Source of the DNA: Aeromonas sobria
GTDB taxonomy: Bacteria > Pseudomonadota > Gammaproteobacteria > Enterobacterales > Aeromonadaceae
Length of the DNA stretch: 64,000 nt
Assembly (NCBI RefSeq): GCF_000820145.1
Contig: NZ_CDBW01000013.1
Location: 122,509 to 186,508, forward strand
Reading direction: 5' to 3'
Notes under the pieces: model-generated
Told to the model about the DNA's origin: nothing
Seen by the model: the letters and a program-made list of their open reading frames with translations, nothing else
Databases searched by the model: none
Position numbers and translations under genes: made by a program
Part shown: one piece after another, positions 8,606-17,220 of the stretch
Layout: every line of letters begins with the position of its first letter
Position numbering within the stretch: the first letter of the stretch is position 1

Positions 8606-9492
8606 GGCCAGACTCCATAAGCCAGGGCACACCCCAGCAGCAGTAACAACGGCCACCAGCGCCACGGCGCAAGGCGGCTGGCATCTTCGGTATCACGAAT
8701 GGCGAGCCGCACCAGCCGGCTGTCGATCTGGCGCGCCCCCTGACCGTAGGCCAGCATCAGACACTTCTGCGCCAGCACATTGATCAGTCTCGGGATGCCG
8801 CGCGATGCCCGCCACAACCTGCGCATGGCGCTGCTGGCAAACAGCGGCGCACCGCGATAACCGGAGACCTGCAATCTGTGCTCCAGATAGGCGCGGGTCT
8901 CGTCAAAACGCAGCGGACGCAGGCAGTAAGAGAAGCCAATCCGCTGGCGTAGTTGGCGCAGGTGCGGCTTGGCCAGTCTGGCATCCAGCTCCGGTTGGCC
9001 GAACAGCACGATCTGCAGCAGCTTGCTCGACTCGGTCTCGAGATTGCCAAACAGGCGGATCGCCTCCAGGGTTTCGTCCGGCAGCGCCTGCGCCTCGTCA
9101 ATAAGCACCACCACCCGACTGCCCTGCTGATGCAGGCTGATCAGGTGGCGATGGATCCGATCGGTGAGATCCAGTTCGCTCTGATCCCGCACCGCCAAGC
9201 CCAACTCCAGCGCCAGCGCGATACGCAGTTCGGCCGGGGTGAGGTGGGGATTGGGCAACCAGGCGAGCCGCACCGGACACGCTTCCGAGCCCAGTTCGCT
9301 TAGCAACTTGCGGCAGAGCAGGGTCTTGCCGGTGCCCACCTCGCCGGTCACCTTGATAAACCCCTCCCCCTGCGCCAGCGCCCAGTTGAGCACCTGCAGC
9401 GCCTCTTCGTGAGGCGGCAGGCCGTAGTAGAAGCCGGTATTGGGGGTAAGGCTGAACGGCGCCTCCTGCAGGCCGAAGTGGCTCAGGTACAT
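8602..9492 (-). CDS. mshM: MSHA ATPase MshM (ExeA-like AAA protein)
   Basis: A 296-aa protein of the ExeA/GspA AAA family with Walker A GEVGTGKT (about residue 51), Walker B VVLIDEAQ (about 131), an arginine-rich sensor region and a C-terminal hydrophobic segment (about 275-294). Family members remodel peptidoglycan or aid secretin assembly, so a role in MshL insertion is inferred. It starts MYLSHFGLQEAPFSL, the typical N-terminus of the family, and ends overlapping mshN. Confidence 0.9.
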   Translation of the reverse strand: MYLSHFGLQEAPFSLTPNTGFYYGLPPHEEALQVLNWALAQGEGFIKVTGEVGTGKTLLCRKLLSELGSEACPVRLAWLPNPHLTPAELRIALALELGLAVRDQSELDLTDRIHRHLISLHQQGSRVVVLIDEAQALPDETLEAIRLFGNLETESSKLLQIVLFGQPELDARLAKPHLRQLRQRIGFSYCLRPLRFDETRAYLEHRLQVSGYRGAPLFASSAMRRLWRASRGIPRLINVLAQKCLMLAYGQGARQIDSRLVRLAIRDTEDASRLAPWRWWPLLLLLGCALAYGVWP

Positions 9493-9584
9493 GAGACATC
9501 ACCTGCCACGGCGAGCAAGCAGCCGGTGCTGGCAAGGCAGCACAGGCCGTTCGGGATAAGGGCGACCGCGTCGTGTGTCATGGC

Positions 9585-11258
9585 TTAGCCCTTGGCCGGA
9601 TACCACTTGTCGAGCAGATCGGAGGATCGTTTCAGCTCATTCTGCCAGGTATCTTTCTCCACCACGGTGGGTTTGAGCATGATCACCAACTCCACCTTCT
9701 TGGTGCTTTCACGGCGGTTGGTAAAGGCCTCGCCAATCCAGGGGATGTCACCCAACAGCGGCACCTTGCTGACGATCTCCTGCTTGTCGGTCTTCATCAG
9801 GCCGCCGATGACGATGATGTCGCCGTTATTGGCCTGCACCACGGTATCGGACTCGCGGATCGAGCTCTTGGCGAGCGGCAGCTCCAGCGGCTCGGCCGTA
9901 CCGACTTTGATAATCTTCTTCTGCTCTTCGGTATCGATAACAGAAGGGTGGATATGCAGCAGCACCCGCCCCTCTTCATCGATCTGCGGCGTCACATCCA
10001 GCGCGATGCCTGAGAAGAAGGGAGTCAACTCCACATTGGGGGTCACGATAGGCTCGGCCCCTGTGGACGTGGTGGTAGAAGTCGATGCGTTGGTGACAAA
10101 ATATTCGTCGGTACCAACTTTAATCACCGCCTTCTGGTTGTTAGTCGCCGTAACACGCGGGCTGGAGAGGGTGTTTACATCGCCCTGGGTCTTGAGCAGG
10201 TTGACCGCCACGTTAAAGTTGCCGTCAGAGATCTTGAAGCCGGCACCGCCACCCAGTGCGCTGAAAATCTGGTTAGGTGTGGTGGGCAACTGGGAATTGG
10301 CCGCCGAGCCGCCACCGGTGATCCCCTTGCCGCCATCCCAGCTGGCAGAGAGACCACTCCAGTCCACACCTTGCTCGTAGCCTTCATTGAGGGCCACTTC
10401 GATGATCCGCGCCTCCAGCACCACCTGACGCTTGAGGTGGCTTTCGGACTGGGTGAGGAACTCACGAACCGCTTTAAGCTCTTTCGGATAGGCGCGGATG
10501 GTGACCAGACCCGCCTGCGGACTGGTGATCACCGCGCGGCCGTCACCGCTGCCGATCAGGGTCTGCAGGGAGTCGCGCAGATCGGTCCAGTAGTCGCTGT
10601 TGGTGTCAGTCTCGATCCGGGTGCCGTTGCTGTTGTCACTGCCCGAGCTGCTGCTGGAGGAGCTGTTGGTACTGCTGTTGTTCGATGAGTTATCGAGACT
10701 GCCGTTATTGCTGCCGTTGTTGCTGTCATTGGCGGTCACCCCACCGGTGCTGACCGAGGTGCGGGAGAGACCACGACGGGACATCATCAGGTAGTTGACC
10801 GGGATGGTCTCGGTGCGCAGGCCAGCCGGATAGATATGGAATATATTGCCCTTGCGCTGCACATCGAAGCCATACATGTCACCCACCACCGCCAGTACTT
10901 CCGGCAGGGTCACATCCTTGAGCTCGACCGACACCAGCCCGGCAACCCCGGGATGGACTGCCACGCTGTAACGGGAGCCCTTGAACAGGGAACCGAAAAA
11001 CTCCACCGCTTCCACATCATTGGCCGCAATCCGCAGCCGCTTCTCAGGCATGCCAACCGGCATCTGGGGCCGGTTCAGTTGCAGCAATTCGCTCTGCACT
11101 GATTTGGGCAGAGTCGTCAGAGGGGCAGCCTGCTTCTGCTGTTCGTTCATGGCCTGTTTGAGGGCATCCTTGGCCTGGGTCGGCTCGGGGTGCTGATACG
11201 TGGTACAGCCCGCGGCCATCATGGCCACGGTGATCAGACAGAGACGGTGTGTTTTCAT
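9585..11258 (-). CDS. mshL: MSHA outer-membrane secretin MshL
   Basis: A 557-aa lipoprotein secretin with a signal peptide ending in lipobox MAAGC (Cys18), secretin N-domains (about residues 70-290) and a C-terminal secretin domain containing VPLLGDIPWIGEAF near residue 510. Between the N-domains (about 180-215) lies a linker made almost only of Ser, Asn, Gly and Asp, a low-complexity stretch known in some secretins. It forms the outer-membrane channel for the pilus. Confidence 0.94.
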   Translation of the reverse strand: MKTHRLCLITVAMMAAGCTTYQHPEPTQAKDALKQAMNEQQKQAAPLTTLPKSVQSELLQLNRPQMPVGMPEKRLRIAANDVEAVEFFGSLFKGSRYSVAVHPGVAGLVSVELKDVTLPEVLAVVGDMYGFDVQRKGNIFHIYPAGLRTETIPVNYLMMSRRGLSRTSVSTGGVTANDSNNGSNNGSLDNSSNNSSTNSSSSSSSGSDNSNGTRIETDTNSDYWTDLRDSLQTLIGSGDGRAVITSPQAGLVTIRAYPKELKAVREFLTQSESHLKRQVVLEARIIEVALNEGYEQGVDWSGLSASWDGGKGITGGGSAANSQLPTTPNQIFSALGGGAGFKISDGNFNVAVNLLKTQGDVNTLSSPRVTATNNQKAVIKVGTDEYFVTNASTSTTTSTGAEPIVTPNVELTPFFSGIALDVTPQIDEEGRVLLHIHPSVIDTEEQKKIIKVGTAEPLELPLAKSSIRESDTVVQANNGDIIVIGGLMKTDKQEIVSKVPLLGDIPWIGEAFTNRRESTKKVELVIMLKPTVVEKDTWQNELKRSSDLLDKWYPAKG

Positions 11259-11328
11259 GTAATTAGGGCACCCTGACTTGCAATTAAACTCGATAAAACA
11301 GGCTCACCTCGCAGGAGGCAACACCGAT

Positions 11329-11658
11329 TCAAACCCGGATCTTGCTGGCAAACAGTGCCACCGTATGGCGTTTTCCCGCCTTTTCCAGCACCACGGCATC
11401 GGCATTGATAGCCAGCAGCATATAGCCATCCACCTGCTGCCCGACCCGATAACTCTTGCCATTGAGCACTGCCAGTGCCGGGCCATTACCCAGTATGACG
11501 CTCTGCAGCTTCGGCAACCCGGCACTGCTCTCGCCAGTCGCTCTGGCACCGACCGCCACATCCGCCAGCGGCGCAGTGGGATCCTGCAATACCTCGACCG
11601 GCTCCGCCTGTACCAGCACGCTGAACAGGCAACAGCACAATGCAAACACTCTAGCCAC
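11329..11658 (-). CDS. mshK: MSHA biogenesis protein MshK
   Basis: A 109-aa protein with a signal peptide (about residues 1-18) and a small periplasmic domain containing the PilP-like DPTAP motif near residue 26. PilP-type proteins connect the inner-membrane MshI/MshJ complex to the MshL secretin. The start overlaps mshJ by 8 bp; a 70-bp gap precedes mshL. Confidence 0.85.
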   Translation of the reverse strand: MARVFALCCCLFSVLVQAEPVEVLQDPTAPLADVAVGARATGESSAGLPKLQSVILGNGPALAVLNGKSYRVGQQVDGYMLLAINADAVVLEKAGKRHTVALFASKIRV

Positions 11659-12298
11659 GGATAAACTCCTTGCTGGTACTCAGGGTGTAGATCTCCATCT
11701 CCACCACAGCGCCGGGATAGGCCTTGACCTGATAGTCGAACTGCTTCCAGTAGAAGTGGCGCGGCAAGGCTTCTAGCGCTTTAAGATATTGATAAACATC
11801 GAAATAGCCGCCTTCCAGTTGCAGCCGGATACCATGTTTATAGAGATTGACCTGCTGCTCTCCCGCCATCAGCGGGGTCGGCTCCAGCGAACTGAGGGCC
11901 AGCATATGAAGATTGGCGGAGCGGGAGAGCAACGCCTCCAGCACCAGCGGCATCTCGTGGGCCGGGATCAGATCCACGGTCTGGGCCTTGAGCTCACCAT
12001 CGACCCGGGCCAGATCGACCGCCACCTGCGCCAACTGGTCGTGAACCCCCTGGTTGGGATCCCGCTTAAGCCGGGCCTGCTTGCCGAGGTTTTCCAGCGT
12101 CATGATTTCGAGGTCGCGCTCGGCGGCGCTCAGGGCGATGCGATCCTGTTGCAAACGGATATCGGCGTCATCGAGCCAACCATAAAATCCGGCAGCACCC
12201 AGCAACACCAGACCGGTCAGCAGCATTAACACCCGCTCCCGCTGGCTCAACACGGCGATCCGCTGGCCCCATGCTTGCCATTGTGCTTTCAGGTTCAT
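11651..12298 (-). CDS. mshJ: MSHA biogenesis protein MshJ (PilO-like)
   Basis: A 215-aa inner-membrane protein with one transmembrane helix (about residues 22-41), a coiled coil (about 45-105) and a ferredoxin-like periplasmic domain. This is the PilO/GspM architecture and builds the alignment complex with MshI, MshI2 and MshK. It is translationally coupled to mshI2 by a TGATG overlap. Confidence 0.87.
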   Translation of the reverse strand: MNLKAQWQAWGQRIAVLSQRERVLMLLTGLVLLGAAGFYGWLDDADIRLQQDRIALSAAERDLEIMTLENLGKQARLKRDPNQGVHDQLAQVAVDLARVDGELKAQTVDLIPAHEMPLVLEALLSRSANLHMLALSSLEPTPLMAGEQQVNLYKHGIRLQLEGGYFDVYQYLKALEALPRHFYWKQFDYQVKAYPGAVVEMEIYTLSTSKEFIRG

Positions 12299-12894
12299 CA
12301 GGGTTTCTCCCGCGCGATGCCGCTCAACTGGAAGGTCAGACGACCCTCCTTGTCACGACTCAGGGTCAGTTCACCAAACTCCTTGCCCACCAGACTCGGG
12401 GTCTGCTTGAAGCGGTTGACCCAGGCCGGCACATCCTGACTGCGGCCAGCAAAGCCGGAGAGGTTGATCCGTCCTTCGTTGATTTCAATACGCTGCAACG
12501 AGAGGTTGCTGTTGCGAATACGGGACAAGTCCGCCATCAGGCTGGCGTAGCCCTGAGATTTTTGCAGGGTCAGGCTGCCCAGCTGGCGCATCAGGCCCTG
12601 CTTGGCGGTCAGCTCATCCTGCTGGTTGGTGAGTTGCTGCTGCAAGCGGGGATCCGCCTGATGACGCGCCAACTCGGCGTCCAGTCGCTGGGCCTCGCCG
12701 CGTTTGAGATCCAGTTCGACATTGCGCTGCGCCAGCGCCCGGCTGACCTGTTGCTGCTGCCAGCTGTAACCGACACCGGCCAGCAAGATCAGCAGCAGCG
12801 CGCAGCCCCATACCAGCGCCATCTGATTGAGGCTGGCCCACTGCCGTTTAGGGCGAAACTCGGCGCCATAGAGGTTTATCTGACGTTTCATCAC
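12298..12894 (-). CDS. mshI2: MSHA biogenesis protein MshI2 (PilN-like)
   Basis: A 198-aa PilN-type protein. The N-terminal cytoplasmic motif QINLYGAEFRPK (residues 4-15) matches the conserved INLLP peptide by which PilN docks onto PilM. It is followed by a transmembrane helix (about 26-44) and a coiled coil plus periplasmic domain. In MSHA loci this is the second cistron, which corresponds to the C-terminal half of a fused MshI in some species. It overlaps mshI by 4 bp. Confidence 0.85.
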   Translation of the reverse strand: MMKRQINLYGAEFRPKRQWASLNQMALVWGCALLLILLAGVGYSWQQQQVSRALAQRNVELDLKRGEAQRLDAELARHQADPRLQQQLTNQQDELTAKQGLMRQLGSLTLQKSQGYASLMADLSRIRNSNLSLQRIEINEGRINLSGFAGRSQDVPAWVNRFKQTPSLVGKEFGELTLSRDKEGRLTFQLSGIAREKP

Positions 12895-13754
12895 GCATCC
12901 TCCCCGATGGCGGCGGCATAGGCCGACAGGTACTCGACCCCGGCCAGCACCGCTTTGTTGGCCATGGCGGAGACGGCAAAGCCGAAGGTCTGCTGCATGT
13001 GGTGGGAAAGGGTGCCGATAAAGGGTGAGGCGACGGCAAACTGCATCTGCCCCAACTCGGGCAATTTGAGCTGACCCGCCAGATAGTCGAGGGAGCGCTG
13101 GATCTCCAGCGCCAGCGAGTCGAGCAGCATGCTGTCCGGCTCATGCTCCCCGGTCAGGCTGGTAAAACCGCGCAGCTGGCGGGAGAAGCAGAGCCCCCCC
13201 TGATGGAAGACCAGTAGTTGCAGATCCTGCCCCTTGGGCTGCCACAGCAGCATGCGCACGGTCTCGTCCGCCTCATAAAGAGAGGTCAGTGCCAACTCGT
13301 CGCTAATGATGGATTGCAGGGTGGCAATACCATTGATGGCATCGGCCAGCAGTTGCACCCGGCTCTTGGGCAGGCAGATCACATTGATGCGCGGACGACC
13401 GGCAGGCGGGGTGGGCAAATCGACATAATCCATTGCCAGTTGCAGCACCGGCTCGCTGACATAATCTTTTACCGCCCAGGGGAGTGCCCCCGCCATCTCG
13501 GCATCGGGTACGGCAGGCTTGTCGATCTGGATCTGTTGATAAAGGCTGGCGGCGAGGGCTACCCGCACCTTAGACTTGGCCAGCCCATGACGACTGAACA
13601 GCTCATTGATGGCAACAGCCCACTCCTGTGGGCCGTTAATAGAACGAGTCGCAAAAACGGGGGAATTGCCCACCGCTGCCAGCATGATCCTGTCATTGGC
13701 CAGCAACAGCCCCACCTGGCGGCTTGGCGTCGATCGCCTGAACAGTTGTTTCAT
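12891..13754 (-). CDS. mshI: MSHA biogenesis protein MshI (PilM-like)
   Basis: A 287-aa cytoplasmic actin-like protein of the PilM/GspL-cyto type. No membrane segment is visible. It would bind the N-terminal peptide of MshI2 and signal to MshE. It is the first gene of the secretory half of the locus; the promoter probably lies in the 86-bp AT-rich gap it shares with the divergent desulfhydrase gene. Confidence 0.87.
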   Translation of the reverse strand: MKQLFRRSTPSRQVGLLLANDRIMLAAVGNSPVFATRSINGPQEWAVAINELFSRHGLAKSKVRVALAASLYQQIQIDKPAVPDAEMAGALPWAVKDYVSEPVLQLAMDYVDLPTPPAGRPRINVICLPKSRVQLLADAINGIATLQSIISDELALTSLYEADETVRMLLWQPKGQDLQLLVFHQGGLCFSRQLRGFTSLTGEHEPDSMLLDSLALEIQRSLDYLAGQLKLPELGQMQFAVASPFIGTLSHHMQQTFGFAVSAMANKAVLAGVEYLSAYAAAIGEDA

Positions 13755-13840
13755 GTAAGCTCGCCCATCAATAGTGGTTAAATGTGTGAAATATTAACAT
13801 AAACAGCAAATTAGCTTCCATATAAAAGACGGACTCACCA

Positions 13841-14764
13841 TTGCAAGCCAACTTCCCAGCTGAGTCAGATGACACCGCGAACCTGCCCTCGCCCCTGCAA
13901 CGCCTCCATCACCCCTTGCTGCACCGCTATGGTGTCGAGCTCTGGTGCAAGCGGGATGACCTGATCCATCCAACCATATCAGGCAACAAGTGGCGCAAGC
14001 TCAAACATCATCTGCTGCACGCCAAAGCGCAGGGCAAGCAGCATCTGCTGTCGTTTGGCGGCGCCTACTCCAATCATATCCACGCCTTGGCGGCGGCAGG
14101 GTGCCAAGCTGGTCTTCGCACTACCGGTATCATACGGGGCGAATCCTATGCCGTCAGTAACTCTACCCTGCAGGATGCCAAGTGCTGGGGCATGGATCTC
14201 GTTTTCGTTGACCGCCAGAGTTACCGGCGACGGCAGGATCCCGACTGGCTAGCCCAATTTGCTGCCAGCGACACCCTGATCGTGCCGGAAGGGGGCAGCA
14301 GCCCGCTGGCCATCCCCGGTGTCGCTGAACTGGTCAGTGAAGTGCCATTTTCGCCGGATCTCTGGGTACTGCCCTGCGCCAGCGGCGGCACCCTGGCAGG
14401 GCTGATTGCAGGCAAGCGACAACAAGAACAGATCCTCGCCATTGCCGTGCTCAAGGGAGGTGGCTTTATCGCCGACGAGGTGTGCCGCCTTCATCCTGCG
14501 GCCACCACTATACCCGGCTGGCGGATCGCGCTGGATCACCACGATGGTGGCTACGCCAAATTCAGCCCGGCCCTCTGGCTGTGGGTGCAGGATTTCAGCG
14601 CCCAAACCGGCCTGCCCCTTGAGCCCATCTACAGCGGCAAGGCGATGTGGGGGCTTTTTCGCGAATTGGCGGCAGGCCGCATCGCCCCCGGCAGCAAGAT
14701 CGTCTTTATCCACACCGGCGGCATGCAGGGATTGGCGGGCTTGAAAGAGCAAGGCCGCCTCTAA
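13841..14764 (+). CDS. D-cysteine desulfhydrase / ACC deaminase family PLP enzyme
   Basis: A 307-aa fold-type II pyridoxal-phosphate enzyme. The PLP lysine lies in SGNKWRKL (about residue 50), preceded by KRDDLIHP; a glycine-rich phosphate-binding loop (CASGGTLAG) lies near residue 182. Family members open ACC or release H2S and pyruvate from D-cysteine; the substrate cannot be told here. The only in-frame start near the beginning is TTG at 13841 with a weak GGA upstream, so the N-terminus is uncertain. It interrupts the msh order between mshI and mshH. Confidence 0.75.
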   Translation: MQANFPAESDDTANLPSPLQRLHHPLLHRYGVELWCKRDDLIHPTISGNKWRKLKHHLLHAKAQGKQHLLSFGGAYSNHIHALAAAGCQAGLRTTGIIRGESYAVSNSTLQDAKCWGMDLVFVDRQSYRRRQDPDWLAQFAASDTLIVPEGGSSPLAIPGVAELVSEVPFSPDLWVLPCASGGTLAGLIAGKRQQEQILAIAVLKGGGFIADEVCRLHPAATTIPGWRIALDHHDGGYAKFSPALWLWVQDFSAQTGLPLEPIYSGKAMWGLFRELAAGRIAPGSKIVFIHTGGMQGLAGLKEQGRL

Positions 14765-14785
14765 GCCGCAACCCTCTTTTCAGGC

Positions 14786-16708
14786 TCAGGCTGGCTCAAT
14801 GAACAGCCGCTGAGGCGGAGCAAACCAGGGGCCCTGACCAGCATGTACTCCGAGGTGGCGCAGCATCTTCCACTCGTCGCCACTCTCCACTCCCACCGCC
14901 AGCACCCGGGTGCCGGTATTGGCACAGCCCCCTACTAGACTGCGCACCGCCATCTGGTTCACCTGACGGAGATGGATCTCCCGCACCAGGCTGGGATGCA
15001 GTTTGAGGAAGTTAATTTCAAACTCTTTGATGTACTGGGTGCTCACCACATCCTGACCAGCGTGATCGATGGCCAGCCGACAACCGAGCATCCGCAGGGA
15101 GCGCAGCGGCCGTTTGAGCGCCTCAAAATGGCGAGTGACCTGGGATTCTGACAACTGCAGAACCAACCGCTCGTTGGTGCTACGGGGCAGCTGGAACAGG
15201 GCGAAGAACAGCCAGCGCTGAAACTCGCGGTTGAGCAGGCTCTGGGCACTCAGGGTCAGGCTGATGGGACAACTCTGCTCTGAACCCTGACGCAGCAAGA
15301 GCAGGGTCTGCTCTGCCACCCAGCGATCCAGTGGCAACAACAGCCCCACCTTCTCCGCCATCGGCATGAAAATCCCCGCCTGCAGTGCCCGTCCCTGCTC
15401 GTCATGGAGATAGGTCAGCAACTCCTGCTGCAGCACCACCTGGTCCCGATCCTGCTGGATCGGCTGGCTATAGAACTCGATGCCCTGCTCTTCCAGGCGA
15501 CGGCTGATCAGGGTGCGCCAGCGCACCGAGCCCTTGCTGCTCTGCTCCTCATTCAACTGCTTCTCATAGAGGAACCAGCCATTGTGGCCCTGCAGGCGGG
15601 CGCTCTTGAGGGCCAGCTCAGCTTCCTCTTGTACCTTGAGCAGGCTATCTTCGGCCTGATAACAGACGGCACCTAGATAGACTGCCGTTTCGGGATTGAC
15701 TGTCTGTGGCCAGTGCAGCCGTTGCAGGCTCTTGAGCAGCTGGTTCGCCCCCTCCACCATTTCGCTTTCGGACATATTGGGCAGCAACACGGCAAACACT
15801 TGTCCGGCATAACGGGCCTGCAGAGCACCGTTATGTTTACGCACGAAAGCACCAATGGTGGCACTCGCTTCCAACAGCAGGTCACGGCTCTGCAGCTCGA
15901 GCGGCTCGGACTCCAGCTCTTCAAGGCAAGCGAGATCGATCAGCAACACGCCACCACTCATCACGCTCGCCTCCATGATGGCGCTCTCCAGCCGGTTGTC
16001 AAAAAACAACCGGTTGCCGATACCGGTCATCTTGTCGACATAGGCGTTGCTGCGGATAAAGTTGTCGAAGCGGCTGCGCTCCTTGCGAGCATCCGCCAGC
16101 TCGGCGAGCAGGTGGTCGAGGGCCTGACTGGCGGCCACTGGCCACTCTTCGGCGGGGTCATGATTCAGCTTGGAGAGTTTGTCATCGAGGATCAGCTGGG
16201 CGCGAATGCTCAACAGCTCGGCACCGCGCAACTGCTGGCGCAGCCAGCGAATGGAGTACCAGAGACCGAACACCACGATAAAGACGCCGAACGAGATGCC
16301 GGACATCGCCCTGATGGAGTACTCCGCCTCCTTGAAGGGGCGCTCCAGCTTGAAATTGGCCTGCATGTCAGCCTGGTGGGGCAACGGCAGGCTGTATGGC
16401 TGCAGCAGCTGTTCATCGACTGAATCCTGCACGTTGCGGAACCAGTAGACCCGCTGGTCGTTCTGACGAACCTCCAGCTCCACCACATGGGCAGCTCGCA
16501 ACAGGGTGGGCAGCCAACGGCTCATATCCTCCATGTCATGAGCCACATCCAGCTGCTTGTCGATCACCTCGACCAGCGCATCAACCTTCTTTTGCTGCAA
16601 CTCCATGCCCAGCTGGCGAAAGCTGAACACCCCGCCAATCAGCACGGTTGCCATGGCGGCAATCACGCACAGGGTGATAAAGGAGACAAGCTGTGTTGTG
16701 AGTTTCAT
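14786..16708 (-). CDS. csrD: MshH, CsrD-like RNase E regulatory protein
   Basis: A protein of about 640 aa (E. coli CsrD is about the same length). It has an N-terminal helix (residues 7-27), a periplasmic domain, a second helix (about 135-155), a coiled coil, a degenerate GGDEF domain in which the signature is YAGQVF, and a degenerate EAL domain with QQELL in place of EALLR and DHAGQD in place of DDFGTG. Catalytic residues are therefore missing, as in CsrD, which does not act on c-di-GMP but promotes RNase E decay of CsrB/CsrC. In V. cholerae mshH is the homologue at the edge of the MSHA locus. ATG at 16708 has GGAAAGG upstream. Confidence 0.88.
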   Translation of the reverse strand: MKLTTQLVSFITLCVIAAMATVLIGGVFSFRQLGMELQQKKVDALVEVIDKQLDVAHDMEDMSRWLPTLLRAAHVVELEVRQNDQRVYWFRNVQDSVDEQLLQPYSLPLPHQADMQANFKLERPFKEAEYSIRAMSGISFGVFIVVFGLWYSIRWLRQQLRGAELLSIRAQLILDDKLSKLNHDPAEEWPVAASQALDHLLAELADARKERSRFDNFIRSNAYVDKMTGIGNRLFFDNRLESAIMEASVMSGGVLLIDLACLEELESEPLELQSRDLLLEASATIGAFVRKHNGALQARYAGQVFAVLLPNMSESEMVEGANQLLKSLQRLHWPQTVNPETAVYLGAVCYQAEDSLLKVQEEAELALKSARLQGHNGWFLYEKQLNEEQSSKGSVRWRTLISRRLEEQGIEFYSQPIQQDRDQVVLQQELLTYLHDEQGRALQAGIFMPMAEKVGLLLPLDRWVAEQTLLLLRQGSEQSCPISLTLSAQSLLNREFQRWLFFALFQLPRSTNERLVLQLSESQVTRHFEALKRPLRSLRMLGCRLAIDHAGQDVVSTQYIKEFEINFLKLHPSLVREIHLRQVNQMAVRSLVGGCANTGTRVLAVGVESGDEWKMLRHLGVHAGQGPWFAPPQRLFIEPA

Positions 16709-17220
16709 GCACCTTTCCGTATGCCCGGTACCATCCATGTGACCTCATGCTAGCAGCGACGTCAGCACCGCAGCTATGGATGAAGATCCCGCTTCTGCAA
16801 TTTAAGCGGGCAGCATAACCAAAGCACGGTGAGAATACCAAGAATGGGGGGAGGTGATGCGGTACTGATGCGGTACCAAGGGAGATAGCTGACAGAAAAA
16901 TGGTCCCTCAAAGGGGACCAAAAGGAACACTCATATCAAAACTAACACTCTGTGCTACTGATAAAAAAACAGATACAGGAGTATTGAACACACGGTGAGT
17001 CAAACCGCACTGTCACTTTAATCCAGTTCGGATAAGCCGAGCAATTGTCATTTATGACAGGTCAGCGATTGAATCTTGCGTGAAAATAATAAAAATCATT
17101 ACAAATCAAATAAATAACAGGCCATCCAATCAGTTTGATAACTCTGATTCAAATTGATTGTACTAATCCATTATGATGACAATCTCCAACTGTGTCTTAT
17201 GAAACTGGCAGGTACTCCCT
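16709..17220. other. 512-bp AT-rich non-coding region between mshH and the EAL gene
   Basis: No supported gene. It holds the mshH leader, a GGTCCC/GGGACC hairpin at 16902-16919 followed on the minus strand by TTTTTC (a possible attenuator upstream of mshH), a TGTCAT-TT-ATGACA inverted repeat at 17046-17059 that could be an operator, and a strongly AT-rich stretch (17080-17190) likely to contain the promoter of the EAL gene. Confidence 0.6.
17046..17059. promoter_or_regulatory. Inverted repeat upstream of the EAL gene
   Basis: A perfect TGTCAT/ATGACA inverted repeat with a 2-bp spacer lies about 160 bp before the TTG start of the CSS-EAL gene, in AT-rich DNA. It looks like a dimeric regulator site; the regulator is unknown. 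Confidence 0.35.

Noticed and set aside
14786..16708. MshH as an active diguanylate cyclase/phosphodiesterase
   Set aside because: Both signatures are degenerate (YAGQVF; QQELL; DHAGQD), so catalytic residues are missing. A CsrD role fits better.
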